This document shows, one piece after another, positions 55,676-64,000 of a stretch of DNA of 64,000 bases. Position 1 is the first letter of the stretch; every line of letters begins with the position of its first letter. Source of the stretch: SIG607 sp045592625 (GTDB taxonomy: Bacteria > Bacillota > Clostridia > Oscillospirales > Acutalibacteraceae); NCBI GenBank assembly GCA_045592625.1, contig JAZNVC010000004.1:186001-250000 (forward strand), in the 5' to 3' direction. The notes under the pieces are model-generated. The model did not search any database. It was given only the letters and a program-made list of their open reading frames with translations, and had not been told where the DNA came from. A program made the position numbers and the translations under genes.

Positions 55676-56857
55676 TTTTCCCATATAATCTCTGTCAACG
55701 GTAATCACACATACAAAGGTGGGATTGATTTCCCGTGCCAAACTATTTATCTTTTCTTTAAATTCCTTTTCTTCTATTTTCAGTGTGCCGGGAAGTACTG
55801 CATCAAAAATAAGGTTGGTTCTCTCCTGTGCCAAGGGGGTCATACGAAAATCGTGAATGGTTACCGATTCGTGAATTGTTTTAACCTTTTCGCTTAAAGC
55901 CATTCTTATTTGGCTTACCACTTCGTTATCGATATCAATAGGGTCGCTGTGAATGGTAAGTAAAATGCCCAGTTTTTCGCCAACCATTTTTTCACATAGG
56001 TCAATCTGTTCGTGACAATGAACAATGTCAATATTTTGAGATACCTCTACGTGAACCGAGGCGAGACGTCTGCCGGGACCGTAATTGTGAACTATAAGGT
56101 CGTGAATAGCAGAAAAATCCGAAAAGGAAAGTATTATCTTTTCAAGTTCATTAATAAGTTCTTCCTCAGGCGGCTGACCCAACAGTTTATCTACCGTTTC
56201 CTTTGCCGCACCTATGCCGGAATAGATTATAAATAAGCCAACCAAAACGCCCATTATAGCGTCAAGATTTATGTAAGACGGTACAAAGCGAGAGCAAACT
56301 GCCGACAATATAATTACTGCGGTAGCTATTGCATCATTTCTGCTGTCCTGAGATGTAGCAAAAAGAGCATCGGAGGAAAGCATTTTCCCCAGTTTTTTAT
56401 TAAAGAAGAAAAGCCATAACTTAACAGCCACCGATATACCCAGTACTATATAAACTATTAAGGGATATTTTGGAGCAGACTCTTTAGCAATTAAAGCCTC
56501 TACAGAGCTTTTTATAAGTTCAAAGCCCACAAGAAGAATAAGCATAGCCACAAGAAATGCCGAAAGATATTCCATTCTTCCGTGACCGAAGGGGTGGTCC
56601 TTATCGGCAGGTTTAGCCGCCATTTTAAAGCCCACCATAGTAATAATGCCCGAACCCATATCCGAAAGGTTATTAAGTCCGTCTGCCATTACCGAAATAC
56701 TGCCGGTTATAATACCTACAGCTATTTTAGAAAGACTTAAAAAGAAATTGCAAATAATCCCTGTTATTCCCGAAAGCGTTCCGTAGGCACTTCGCACCCT
56801 TACGTCATTTATCCTGTCGTTATCCTTAACAAAAAGTTTAAGCAATAACCTTGTCAT
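55673..56857 (-). CDS. Cation diffusion facilitator (CDF) family metal exporter
   Basis: 394 residues: six membrane helices with the metal-site motifs MADGLNNLSDMGSG (helix 2) and KDHPFGHGRMEYL, and a cytosolic C-terminal domain carrying HCHEQID and HSDPIDID that fits metal sensing. Asp-rich site A with Asn-Asp rather than His-Asp leans to manganese or iron over zinc. Overlaps ddl by four bases, an unexpected partner for a cell-wall enzyme, so it belongs to the same operon. Confidence 0.9.
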   Translation of the reverse strand: MTRLLLKLFVKDNDRINDVRVRSAYGTLSGITGIICNFFLSLSKIAVGIITGSISVMADGLNNLSDMGSGIITMVGFKMAAKPADKDHPFGHGRMEYLSAFLVAMLILLVGFELIKSSVEALIAKESAPKYPLIVYIVLGISVAVKLWLFFFNKKLGKMLSSDALFATSQDSRNDAIATAVIILSAVCSRFVPSYINLDAIMGVLVGLFIIYSGIGAAKETVDKLLGQPPEEELINELEKIILSFSDFSAIHDLIVHNYGPGRRLASVHVEVSQNIDIVHCHEQIDLCEKMVGEKLGILLTIHSDPIDIDNEVVSQIRMALSEKVKTIHESVTIHDFRMTPLAQERTNLIFDAVLPGTLKIEEKEFKEKINSLAREINPTFVCVITVDRDYMGK

Positions 56858-58050
56858 ATTTTACTTCCCTTACTCCCCTTGGTTCCGCCCAGTTTTACCC
56901 CTGCAAGTATGTTGGTATCAATGGTAAATGTTAAATCATCCTTTTTTCTCTGTCTTCTGAATGCCAGAGAAATCATACGGTCAAGAAGTTGCTTATAAGG
57001 AACGCCTGCCGGCTCCCACAAATAAAAGGATAGCGAACCGGGGATAGTGTTTATTTCGTTTGCATAAACGGTATCGGTAGCAGTATCTATCATAAAATCA
57101 ATTCGTACTACACCGCAACAGCCAAGAGCTTTAAAAATCTTACATGCAAGTTCTCTTATTTCCTCTGTGCGATTCTCATCAAGGTCGGCAGGTACCTTAC
57201 GGGATAGAGATGCCATACCCTTGCTTGTGCCTGTTTTCTTGCCGCCGGAAGTATATTTATCCTCATAAGAAAGAATTTCATCGGTCATAAAGGGTTCTTC
57301 GCAAACCGACGCAATACACTCATCGCTGTCGCCCAGCACCGAGCAGTTTATTTCTCTCAGGTTGGTTACAGCCTTTTCAACAAGAACCTTATCCGCAAAG
57401 GAAACTGCCAAATCAATGGCATCAATAAGAGAATTTTTATCAGCCGCCTTTTTAATTCCCACACTGGACCCTAAATTAACAGGCTTTACAATAGCGGGAA
57501 GTCCGATTTCTTCGATTATTCTGTCAGCTATAGCCTCTTTATCTTCAGCATATTCTCTTGCATAAAATGTCATACAGTCGAGAACAGGCAGACTGAATCG
57601 TTTAAGCACATCTTTAAATACAGCCTTATCCATACCAACGGCACTGGAAACTATATCACAGCCCACATACGGAAGGCCAAGAAACTCAAAATAGCCCTGC
57701 ATAGTTCCGTCTTCACAGTTAGTACCGTGAACTATGGGGAAAGCAACATCTATTGCCGTTTGTTTTGTTTTAGCAAAAATGCCCTTATTTAAGGTGTTCA
57801 TTACCACCTTACCGTTCTTTCTTAAAAAGGTAACACTATTGCATTTTCCCAGAAGTTTTGATATATCCTTAAAGTTTTCAATATCAAAAAGAGCCTCTCC
57901 CGTTACCATTTCGCCGTCCTTTGTCACGTAAACGGGATAAATATCATATTTTTCGCTATCCAAACTTGCCATAGCCTGAACCGCAGAAATAATAGAGACT
58001 TCATGTTCTACGCTCCTGCAGCCGAAAAATACCGCTACACTGATTTTCAT
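56854..58050 (-). CDS. ddl: D-alanine--D-alanine ligase
   Basis: 398 residues. ATP-grasp enzyme joining two D-Ala for the peptidoglycan precursor. Motifs: GCRSVEHEVSIISA, NCEDGTMQGYFEFLGLPYVG, PAIVKPVNLGSSVGI and NEINTIPGSLSFYLWEP. It carries about 35 extra C-terminal residues with Lys/Gly-rich ending. It lies 11 bases after murF, whose product uses the dipeptide. VanA-like D-Lac use cannot be excluded but the omega-loop region SYEDKY is nearer standard Ddl. Confidence 0.94.
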   Translation of the reverse strand: MKISVAVFFGCRSVEHEVSIISAVQAMASLDSEKYDIYPVYVTKDGEMVTGEALFDIENFKDISKLLGKCNSVTFLRKNGKVVMNTLNKGIFAKTKQTAIDVAFPIVHGTNCEDGTMQGYFEFLGLPYVGCDIVSSAVGMDKAVFKDVLKRFSLPVLDCMTFYAREYAEDKEAIADRIIEEIGLPAIVKPVNLGSSVGIKKAADKNSLIDAIDLAVSFADKVLVEKAVTNLREINCSVLGDSDECIASVCEEPFMTDEILSYEDKYTSGGKKTGTSKGMASLSRKVPADLDENRTEEIRELACKIFKALGCCGVVRIDFMIDTATDTVYANEINTIPGSLSFYLWEPAGVPYKQLLDRMISLAFRRQRKKDDLTFTIDTNILAGVKLGGTKGSKGSKI

Positions 58051-58061
58051 AATTTCTCCTC

Positions 58062-59669
58062 CTACTGTAGATAGTTGTCGGGTAAATCGTTTTCAATAAG
58101 AACCGCCGTATTGCTGTCGGCAAGTCCTAAATATATATTATAAGCCTCGCTAAAGTTTTCTGCAACAAAAAGTCGCTGCGGGTCAAAACCGCTTTTTAAA
58201 GCCCCTTCCTTTATAGGCTTACTTCTTTCTTTACCCACAAGAATTATATAATCAGAACTTTTGCCTGCTTCTTCGCCAAGGCGGAAGTTGTGCTTATATT
58301 CCTCTTCTCCAAGTTCCACAAGACCGGGTGTTATAATCACTCTCTTCATAGGAGAAAAACGGGAAAGCACTCTACAGGCTTCAAGGCAACCCACAGGGTT
58401 TGAGTTGTACGCATCATCAATAAGGGTAGATCCCTTTGCATAGCGTTTGATTTCAAGTCTGTGTTCGGGAGCCGAAAGTCTTGATACTGCAAATTTTATC
58501 TGCTGAGCAGTTACGCCATAGCTGTGTGCTACTGCAGCCGCACCCACTATGTTGAGCACGTTATGACCGCCCAAAAGTTTGGTGGTAATTTTAACCGTTT
58601 CGCCTGCAAGGTGCAAATCGAAGGTTTCACCCTGAGCAGTATAGGAAATGTTATCAGCATAGTAATCATTTGCACAGTCGGTGCCGTAAAGAATAACATC
58701 CATACCACTGATTCTTGATTTTATTTCTTGACTGTCCGAGCAGGTGAACACCTTACCGTTTTTAAGTTTCACGCTGTCGTAAAGTTCAAATTTTGTTTTA
58801 AAAACGTTATCAACACTGCCAAAGGTATCAAGATGCTGAGGGCCTACTGTGGTAATAAGAGCACATTCGGGAGCAACAAGGTCGCAAAGTTCCTTTATAT
58901 CACCCGTTTTTTTAGCCCCCATTTCACAAACAAAAATCTCGGTTTGGGGCTTTAAATGTTCTCTTATACTTCTTACAACGCCCAGTGTTGTATTAAAATT
59001 TTTAGGGGTTGTAAAAACTTCATATTTTTCTTTTAGCATTGCAGTCAGAATTGTTTTACTGCTGGTTTTACCGAAGGAACCTGTGATACCGATAACCTTT
59101 AGTTTGTCGCCGAAAGAAAGAAGTATATTTTTAGCATCGTCTATATAGTAATTTGTTATAATTTTTTCAACGGGATACATAAGTGCCCAAGTCAGCAATA
59201 CGCTTATATACGGAAAAACCGCTAAAATCACATTGATACTTAAAAGCCAATAGGAATCATCTTTAAGCAAAAGATACTGTAAAAGGGTAACTATAACACC
59301 CAGAACAATAAGGGAAAGATACATTCGTTTTACCCTCATTGTAAACTTTAGCGGGATAACCGATTTTTTTTGAACCTTTCTGCTTTTTACAACCGATACC
59401 GCCATAAAGACAAAAAGCAGTACCGCCGCCACCATAACACCGCCGAAAACCAATATAACGGCATAAAGAATATAAAAAAGCGCCCTTAAAATAAACCTTC
59501 CTTTTTCGCTTCCTTTAAGCCAGGGGATATAGCGAGACGGAAAATAGGAATTTTGCTGGAACATCTGCATTTGTCTCGTCATATTAAAAACCGCACTAAT
59601 AAGTGCTAAAAGCGAACAAAAAGCATAAAAAAATCTGACATTAAATATAAATTCAACTATTTTTTCCAT
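58062..59669 (-). CDS. murF: MurF-like UDP-MurNAc-tripeptide:D-Ala-D-Ala ligase with membrane domain
   Basis: 535 residues. The first 185 or so hold four to five membrane helices (LRALFYILYAVILVFGGVMV, LSLIVLGVIVTLLQYLLL and others) in place of the usual UDP-binding domain. The Mur ligase central domain follows with GITGSFGKTSSKT and FVCEMGAKKTGDI, then the C-terminal domain with IDDAYNSNPVG. Ddl and MurF are adjacent, so the reaction joining D-Ala-D-Ala to the stem peptide is the best assignment. How it holds UDP-MurNAc-tripeptide without the normal domain 1 is unclear. Confidence 0.87.
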   Translation of the reverse strand: MEKIVEFIFNVRFFYAFCSLLALISAVFNMTRQMQMFQQNSYFPSRYIPWLKGSEKGRFILRALFYILYAVILVFGGVMVAAVLLFVFMAVSVVKSRKVQKKSVIPLKFTMRVKRMYLSLIVLGVIVTLLQYLLLKDDSYWLLSINVILAVFPYISVLLTWALMYPVEKIITNYYIDDAKNILLSFGDKLKVIGITGSFGKTSSKTILTAMLKEKYEVFTTPKNFNTTLGVVRSIREHLKPQTEIFVCEMGAKKTGDIKELCDLVAPECALITTVGPQHLDTFGSVDNVFKTKFELYDSVKLKNGKVFTCSDSQEIKSRISGMDVILYGTDCANDYYADNISYTAQGETFDLHLAGETVKITTKLLGGHNVLNIVGAAAVAHSYGVTAQQIKFAVSRLSAPEHRLEIKRYAKGSTLIDDAYNSNPVGCLEACRVLSRFSPMKRVIITPGLVELGEEEYKHNFRLGEEAGKSSDYIILVGKERSKPIKEGALKSGFDPQRLFVAENFSEAYNIYLGLADSNTAVLIENDLPDNYLQ

Positions 59670-59674
59670 TTATA

Positions 59675-60439
59675 TCACCCGATTTTCAAAAAGCTTTTTA
59701 AAATAGCAGCAGTTTGTACCGCATTGTCAAGAAAGGAGAAATGTCCCGCACCCTTTATTACGCAAAGTCCCGCATCCGAGATAAGCGATTCGATAATTTT
59801 TGCGTCTCTTAGGGGAGTGTCGGTGTCGTTTTCGCCCCATATAAGTAAGGTGGGACAGTTAAAATTAATAAGAAGATGTCTTAAATCTGTATTAACAACG
59901 TTTACCATTGTTTTTCTGAGCACTTCGGGAGCAGACCTATAATCACTGCTTCCAAAATAGTTTCTCGCCCTGTTAAGAAGTTTCCCTGAAAATTTCTTTA
60001 TAACGGGAAGGGTAAGCACCCTTTTAATAAACTTAAATGTGGCTATTCTCATCTTCTTTTTAAAACTCTTCTTAGGAATAAGTCCTGCACAGTCGAAAAA
60101 TACAACCTTTGGAGGATTTATCATTTTTTCACCAACAAGCTTCATTATAACTCTGCCGCCGTGAGAATGTCCCATAAGCATAGGATTATCAAGTTCCAGT
60201 TTTTCGCAAAGTTTTAAAACAAAATCACAATAGTCATCAACCGTCCAAGGATTTTTCATTGTGTCACTTTGACCGCAACCGGGAAAATCCACAGCAACAA
60301 CACGGTATTTTGTGCTGAGCAGATTTATTATATTGTTAAAGGGAACAACAGAGCTTCCCCAACCGTGAAGCATTAAAACAGGCTCTCCCTGTCCTTTTTC
60401 AACATAATTTATTTTAAGCGAATCAATAAAAATTTCCAT
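59675..60439 (-). CDS. Alpha/beta hydrolase
   Basis: 254 residues, no signal peptide. HGWGSSVVPF (oxyanion), nucleophile elbow GHSHGGRV, acid in WGENDTDTPL and His in GAGHFSFLDN form a complete triad. It lies five bases upstream of murF and probably shares its transcript, hinting at an envelope-linked job, but many such enzymes are unassigned esterases. Confidence 0.85.
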   Translation of the reverse strand: MEIFIDSLKINYVEKGQGEPVLMLHGWGSSVVPFNNIINLLSTKYRVVAVDFPGCGQSDTMKNPWTVDDYCDFVLKLCEKLELDNPMLMGHSHGGRVIMKLVGEKMINPPKVVFFDCAGLIPKKSFKKKMRIATFKFIKRVLTLPVIKKFSGKLLNRARNYFGSSDYRSAPEVLRKTMVNVVNTDLRHLLINFNCPTLLIWGENDTDTPLRDAKIIESLISDAGLCVIKGAGHFSFLDNAVQTAAILKSFLKIG

Positions 60440-60506
60440 AAGCCGTTCCTTAAAAATTGATTATTATATAATTATACCATTTATAGCCTCAAAAGAGAAG
60501 TGTTTT

Positions 60507-61010
60507 TTATCCATTTATAATTTCGGTTACTATTTCCCTTGCAAGAGAAGAATTGTTATAGCGTTTATCGAAGGTAACTTCCTTTATAACCTCTAAAAAA
60601 TCGGGAAGTAAAAATTTTTGTTCTTCACTTTCCAGTTCAATTTCCAAAAATGCCCTGTCACTCCAAAAAGAGAAAATATCAATCTCCAAAATCACCCTTT
60701 TAAAAGGGAAGGTATAACGGGTTTTCTTTATGGTGTTTGTACCCTCTGCTTTGTCTTGAAGGTCTTTTATATATTCTTCCTCACCGATTTCCCATTCTTT
60801 TTCTTCCCGTTTTATATGGGTAATATGCTTCTTAACGGTTTTAATATAGGAAACCTTGCCGTTTTCCTCTATTTTTCTGACTCTTGTGCCGTTTTTCAGA
60901 TAGGTTTGCTCCATTTTAAGCACTCGGCACAGAGGATTATTTAAAAGCAGGGTTGTATCGGGATATTTTATTAAAAATTTGCGTTCGATTTCAAAGCCGT
61001 TAATATTCAT
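60507..61010 (-). CDS. CYTH-domain (triphosphate tunnel) protein
   Basis: 167 residues. The ExExK signature EIERKFL lies at about 7-13, and alternating charged strands (RVRKIEENGKVSYIKTVK, EKEWEIGEEEY, KTRYTFPF, EIDIFSF, FLEIELES) complete the eight-strand tunnel. Such enzymes hydrolyse inorganic tri- or polyphosphate, or thiamine triphosphate. Specific substrate is unknown. It follows mgtE (41 bases), separated by a hairpin. Confidence 0.9.
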   Translation of the reverse strand: MNINGFEIERKFLIKYPDTTLLLNNPLCRVLKMEQTYLKNGTRVRKIEENGKVSYIKTVKKHITHIKREEKEWEIGEEEYIKDLQDKAEGTNTIKKTRYTFPFKRVILEIDIFSFWSDRAFLEIELESEEQKFLLPDFLEVIKEVTFDKRYNNSSLAREIVTEIING

Positions 61011-61027
61011 AACCTCTCCAAAGAAAT

Positions 61028-61046
61028 CGGGCGGATAAACCGCCCG
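61028..61046 (-). terminator. Hairpin after mgtE
   Basis: Minus-strand CGGGCGG / CCGCCCG stem with TTTAT loop and a weak T-rich tail (ATTTCTTT); partial read-through to the CYTH gene is likely. Confidence 0.6.
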
Positions 61047-61051
61047 TTATT

Positions 61052-62470
61052 TTACACTACACCTATAAGCAAAGCCCATGCAAGACCGTAATAGATTACA
61101 ACGGCAACAAGGTCGTTTACTGTTGTAATAAGAGGGCCTGAGGCAACAGCAGGGTCAATACCTATCTTTTTAAAGGCAAGGGGTATAAATGTACCCATAA
61201 AGCCGGAAACGGTCATAGCGATACACATAGCAAGACCTACGCAACCGCTTGTCATAAAGGCCAGTTTAAAAGGAATTTCTTTAAAGAAGTGAATATACAG
61301 GCCGATAAATGCCGCCGATAAAATGCCGACTATAACACCGTTTAAAAGACCTATTCGCAGTTCCCTCATAACCTTTTTAACATTATCCTTAAAGTTGGGG
61401 TTTTCGCCCGTTATGGTGCTTATGGTAACCGCCAGTGACTGAGTTCCCACATTACCTGCCATACCCAGTATAAGCGACTGAAAGGCAACAATAAGGGCCA
61501 ATTCTTTAACAACGCCCTCAAAAAGCGATGCAACGGCAGAAACCGCCATACCGAGAACCAGCAGTACAATAAGCCAAGGGATTCGTTTTTTCACACTCTT
61601 TAAAAGAGGCTCTTTTTCGTCTTCTTCACCGCTAAGACCTGCGAGTTTTGCATAGTCCTCGCCACTTTCGCTTTCAACTATATCAACTATATCCTGAGAG
61701 GTAATAACTCCAATAAGACTTTTATCTTCGGGAGAAAGCACAGGGATAGAGTCTTCGGAATATTCCTTTAATTGTTCGATTGTTTGAGAAATGCTTTCAT
61801 TAGCATATACGTAAGGATAAGAGGTAACAATTAAATCCTCAAGTCTGGCAGTCTGACGGGCAATAATAAGGTCCTTTAAATCAATCGCTCCGTAAAAACG
61901 GTTCTCATTATCTATGGTATAAATGGTACTGATATTATCATTATCCGCAGCCTGAGTTATAAGCTGCCGCATAGCCTGTTTTATAGTAATATCCGCAGAA
62001 ATCACTATAAAATTAGTGGACATTATGCTACCGAATTCGTCTTCGTCATAAGAATCAATAAGTTCGATTTCTTCCTTGATTTCAGGGTCGAGAAGCTCAA
62101 TAATCTCCTGACGTTTTTCTTCCTCAAGCTCGTCAAGAATTTCCACCGCTTCATCGGCATCCATACTTTCGATAATATCTGCCGCTTCGTGATTTTCAAG
62201 CTCTTCAATATAGGTGTCAACGTCATCAAGATAAGGGAAAATGTCCGATACCGCCTCGGTACCGAGTATATCGTAAAGTTTATCACGTTCCTCTTTAGTA
62301 AGAAACTCAAAAGCCTGTGCAATATCGTTATCGTGATAGTCTTCAAGGCTTTCGCTTATTTTTTCCGCTTCCTGTCCGCTTCTGATTATACTAAGTATAT
62401 CTTCGGTATAATCACGATTTTCAAAAACCGCTTCCTCTTCGGGAAGTAACATTTCGTTTTTTTCTTCCAT
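61052..62470 (-). CDS. mgtE: Magnesium transporter MgtE
   Basis: 472 residues. Cytosolic N domain of acidic helical repeats (about 25-150), a CBS pair (about 150-270; IYTIDNENRFYGAIDLKDL, SIPVLSPEDKSLIGVITSQDIVD), a plug helix, and five membrane helices with GNVGTQSLAV and GFMGTFIPLAFKKIGIDPAVASGPLITTVND that form the ion path. Mg2+-gated uptake channel. It is preceded by a 124-base structured leader, presumably for magnesium-dependent control. Confidence 0.96.
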   Translation of the reverse strand: MEEKNEMLLPEEEAVFENRDYTEDILSIIRSGQEAEKISESLEDYHDNDIAQAFEFLTKEERDKLYDILGTEAVSDIFPYLDDVDTYIEELENHEAADIIESMDADEAVEILDELEEEKRQEIIELLDPEIKEEIELIDSYDEDEFGSIMSTNFIVISADITIKQAMRQLITQAADNDNISTIYTIDNENRFYGAIDLKDLIIARQTARLEDLIVTSYPYVYANESISQTIEQLKEYSEDSIPVLSPEDKSLIGVITSQDIVDIVESESGEDYAKLAGLSGEEDEKEPLLKSVKKRIPWLIVLLVLGMAVSAVASLFEGVVKELALIVAFQSLILGMAGNVGTQSLAVTISTITGENPNFKDNVKKVMRELRIGLLNGVIVGILSAAFIGLYIHFFKEIPFKLAFMTSGCVGLAMCIAMTVSGFMGTFIPLAFKKIGIDPAVASGPLITTVNDLVAVVIYYGLAWALLIGVV

Positions 62471-62594
62471 AAAACGCCTCCGTTTTTCGCGGCGGCAATT
62501 ATATAGTCAACTGCGCACCGCTTATATTCATTTTTCTACTTCGGGGATTTTCTGCCGCGTCCACGCAGTTCACCTCTTTTTATTATTTTATATT
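62471..62594 (-). promoter_or_regulatory. Structured leader of mgtE, candidate cis-regulatory RNA
   Basis: About 124 transcribed bases before the start. On the minus strand, AACTGCG (62564-62570) pairs with CGCAGTT (62509-62515). The segment GCGGCA (62553-62558) can pair with TGCCGC (62492-62497). The same downstream segment can instead let CGCC pair with GGCG over the GGAGG ribosome site. These mutually exclusive folds look like a switch. It does not match the M-box consensus that I know. Confidence 0.5.
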
Positions 62595-62600
62595 TAATAT

Positions 62601-62629
62601 ATTATATCACTATATAATAGTTTTTGCAA
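62601..62629 (-). promoter_or_regulatory. Promoter of mgtE
   Basis: Minus-strand TTGCAA (62624-62629), 17 bases, TATAAT (62601-62606). Confidence 0.7.
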
Positions 62630-62645
62630 TAATTGTATTTATTGT

Positions 62646-62674
62646 TTTACAAAATTTTGTTTTTATGTTAAAAT
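62646..62674 (+). promoter_or_regulatory. Promoter of the U32 peptidase gene
   Basis: TTTACA (62646-62651), 17 bases, TAAAAT (62669-62674). Confidence 0.6.
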
Positions 62675-62705
62675 AGGAGTGAAATCAGCAAAGGCAGGTG
62701 AGAGA

Positions 62706-64000
62706 ATGGATAGAAACAATGCTTTACCTGAGGTACTTGCACCTGTAGGCAATGAAGAAATGCTTGTTGCGGCAGTACGAGCAGGTGCCGATGCCGTATA
62801 TCTTGGTGCAAAAGATTTTAATGCAAGAAGAAACGCCGATAATTTTGATATGTCAGCTCTTAAAAATGCTATTGATTACTGTCATATACGCTCTGTTAAG
62901 GTTTATCTCACCCTTAATATTCTTATAAGCGATAACGAAATGAAATCTGCCTACACTCTGGCAAAAGAGGCGTATCTTCTGGGTATTGACGGTATAATCA
63001 TTGCCGATTTAGGACTTATAAGACTGCTTCATTCCTCCATTCCTGATTTACCTCTGCACGCATCTACTCAAATGACCGTTTATGACAAAGACAGCCTTAA
63101 ACTGCTTAAAAGTTTAGGTGTCACCAGAGTTGTTGCCGCAAGAGAAATGAGCAAAAAAGAACTTTCCTTACTTTGTGAAGAGGGCAAAAAACAGGGCATT
63201 GAAATAGAGGTTTTCGTTCACGGTGCACTTTGTATGTGCCTTTCGGGACAATGTCTTATGTCCGCCGTTTTAGGTGGGCGAAGCGGTAACCGAGGACTTT
63301 GTGCAGGTCCTTGCAGACTTCCTTTTAGTGATGACTTTGGCAATAACAATGTATTAAGCCTTAAAGATTTATCACTTCTCGACTATGTGGACGAGCTTAA
63401 AGAAATGGGGGTTTCCTCTTTGAAAATCGAAGGCAGAATGAAGCGGTATGAATATGTTGCCGCCGCAACAAATGCCTTTAGAGCAGCTATTGACAAAAAG
63501 ACTACAGAGGAAATAAAAAAATGTCTCGAAAGCGTTTTCAGCCGTTCCGGTTTTACCGACGGGTATTATACCGAAAATAAGGGTAAAAATATGTTTGGAG
63601 TACGCACAAAGGATGATGTCCTTTTATCAAAAGAGGTCTATCCCCTGCTTCATTCTCTTATCCGCCGCGAAAGGCAAAGCGTACCGGTAAAAATAACGGC
63701 TGAAATTACAGAAAACCAGCCCATTTTGCTTACAATAAGCGATGGTAAAAATCAGGCTTCCGTTACGGGCGACATTCCCGAAAAAGCCATCAACAAGCCT
63801 TTAACGAAAGAGCTTTTAAAGGAACAGCTTAATAAACTGGGTTCTACTCCCTATTTTTCCATAGACACAAAAATAGTTCTCTCGGAAGGTCTTACCGTAA
63901 AAATTTCTCACCTTAATGCTTTAAGAAGAGATGCCGTTTTGCTTCTTAACCAAAAACGCAGTCAAACGGTGCGAACAGCAGCCGATTTTTCGGTTAATCT
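62706..64000 (+). CDS. Peptidase U32 / RlhA-like family protein, N-terminal part
   Basis: At least 431 residues before the window ends. It begins LPEVLAPVGNEEMLVAAVRA, the U32 TIM-like opening, continues with GADAVYLGAKDFNARRNA, VFVHGALCMCLSGQCLMS and GNRGLCAGPCRLPF (a four-Cys cluster, likely Fe-S or metal), and SLKIEGRMKRYEYVA. Relatives act in prephenate-dependent tRNA or 23S rRNA hydroxylation (TrhP/RlhA), others as collagenase-like peptidases. The exact role needs the missing C-terminal part. ATG 62706 follows GGCAGGTGAGAG. Confidence 0.9.
   Translation, partial: MDRNNALPEVLAPVGNEEMLVAAVRAGADAVYLGAKDFNARRNADNFDMSALKNAIDYCHIRSVKVYLTLNILISDNEMKSAYTLAKEAYLLGIDGIIIADLGLIRLLHSSIPDLPLHASTQMTVYDKDSLKLLKSLGVTRVVAAREMSKKELSLLCEEGKKQGIEIEVFVHGALCMCLSGQCLMSAVLGGRSGNRGLCAGPCRLPFSDDFGNNNVLSLKDLSLLDYVDELKEMGVSSLKIEGRMKRYEYVAAATNAFRAAIDKKTTEEIKKCLESVFSRSGFTDGYYTENKGKNMFGVRTKDDVLLSKEVYPLLHSLIRRERQSVPVKITAEITENQPILLTISDGKNQASVTGDIPEKAINKPLTKELLKEQLNKLGSTPYFSIDTKIVLSEGLTVKISHLNALRRDAVLLLNQKRSQTVRTAADFSVN

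Noticed and set aside
62471..62594. M-box (ykoK) riboswitch before mgtE
   Set aside because: Position fits, but I cannot find the conserved M-box core sequences; kept only as an unassigned leader.
1..64000. tRNA or rRNA genes
   Set aside because: No cloverleaf-type or rRNA-like stretches were recognised in the intergenic regions on either strand by eye.

Overview
The window is a low-GC, endospore-forming Firmicute chromosome, most likely a gut-type member of the Clostridia (Oscillospirales/Ruminococcaceae-like). The reasons are the AT-rich sigma-A promoters (TTGACA-17-TATAAT many times over), an intact spoVT, a small bacterial SRP RNA directly upstream of dnaX, class B sortase, YnzC/DUF896, and cohesin and dockerin modules of the kind found in Ruminococcus-type genomes. 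The taxonomic call is inference from gene content; no 16S is present.

Layout. 1-9.1 kb (all minus): 3' part missing of pgi, a D,D-carboxypeptidase, a LUD-domain protein and mnmA, a feoA-feoB-Cys-rich iron uptake operon with two operator dyads, a serine hydrolase, and RNase Y with a folded leader. 9.2-13 kb: a membrane-anchored cohesin-like protein paired with a secreted dockerin glucosaminidase. 13-15.5 kb: a metal-export operon (CadC-type repressor, free HMA chaperone, P-type ATPase) with its operator. 15.6-21.9 kb: transport and glycerolipid catabolism (MFS, glycerophosphodiesterase, EamA, glycerol kinase, lipase). 21.9-24.5 kb: LCP protein, sortase B and a likely sortase substrate. 24.6-29.1 kb: birA, lexA-rnhA, a two-gene TauE/SafE exporter, and a NUDIX/RING/zinc-ribbon operon. 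29.2-32.2 kb: SRP RNA-dnaX-ybaB-recR-ynzC. 32.2-36.6 kb: nadE, an acyltransferase fusion, an OPA-type transporter and a DUF368 (PopT-like) lipid transporter.

36.6-43.9 kb is the accessory region and the most unusual part. The promoter and first codons of spoVT occur again and again (36762, 40878, 41577, 41763) before the single intact spoVT at 43857. Between successive copies sit minus-strand cargo genes: a BcgI-like restriction-modification system with a controller protein, a two-TM/PH-like protein, a Fic-fold protein, and a propeller-like protein. Each cargo block ends in a related palindrome preceded by TACATAG, and two blocks share the same divergent promoter pair. I interpret this as a spoVT-anchored cassette array that grew by repeated insertion or duplication, each event leaving a 5' spoVT stub. 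No integrase is visible, so the mechanism is open.

44.4-52.3 kb is the conserved rimP-nusA-ylxR-ylxQ-infB-rbfA-nrnA-truB-ribF operon with a hairpin in its leader. 52.4-55.6 kb carries two more secreted, dockerin-bearing Cys hydrolases of the NlpC/P60/CHAP kind. Together with the 9-13 kb pair they suggest a cohesin/dockerin system for cell-wall enzymes. 55.7-62.5 kb (minus) holds a CDF metal exporter, Ddl, a membrane-embedded MurF, an alpha/beta hydrolase, a CYTH protein and MgtE with a long structured leader. The window ends inside a peptidase U32 family gene.
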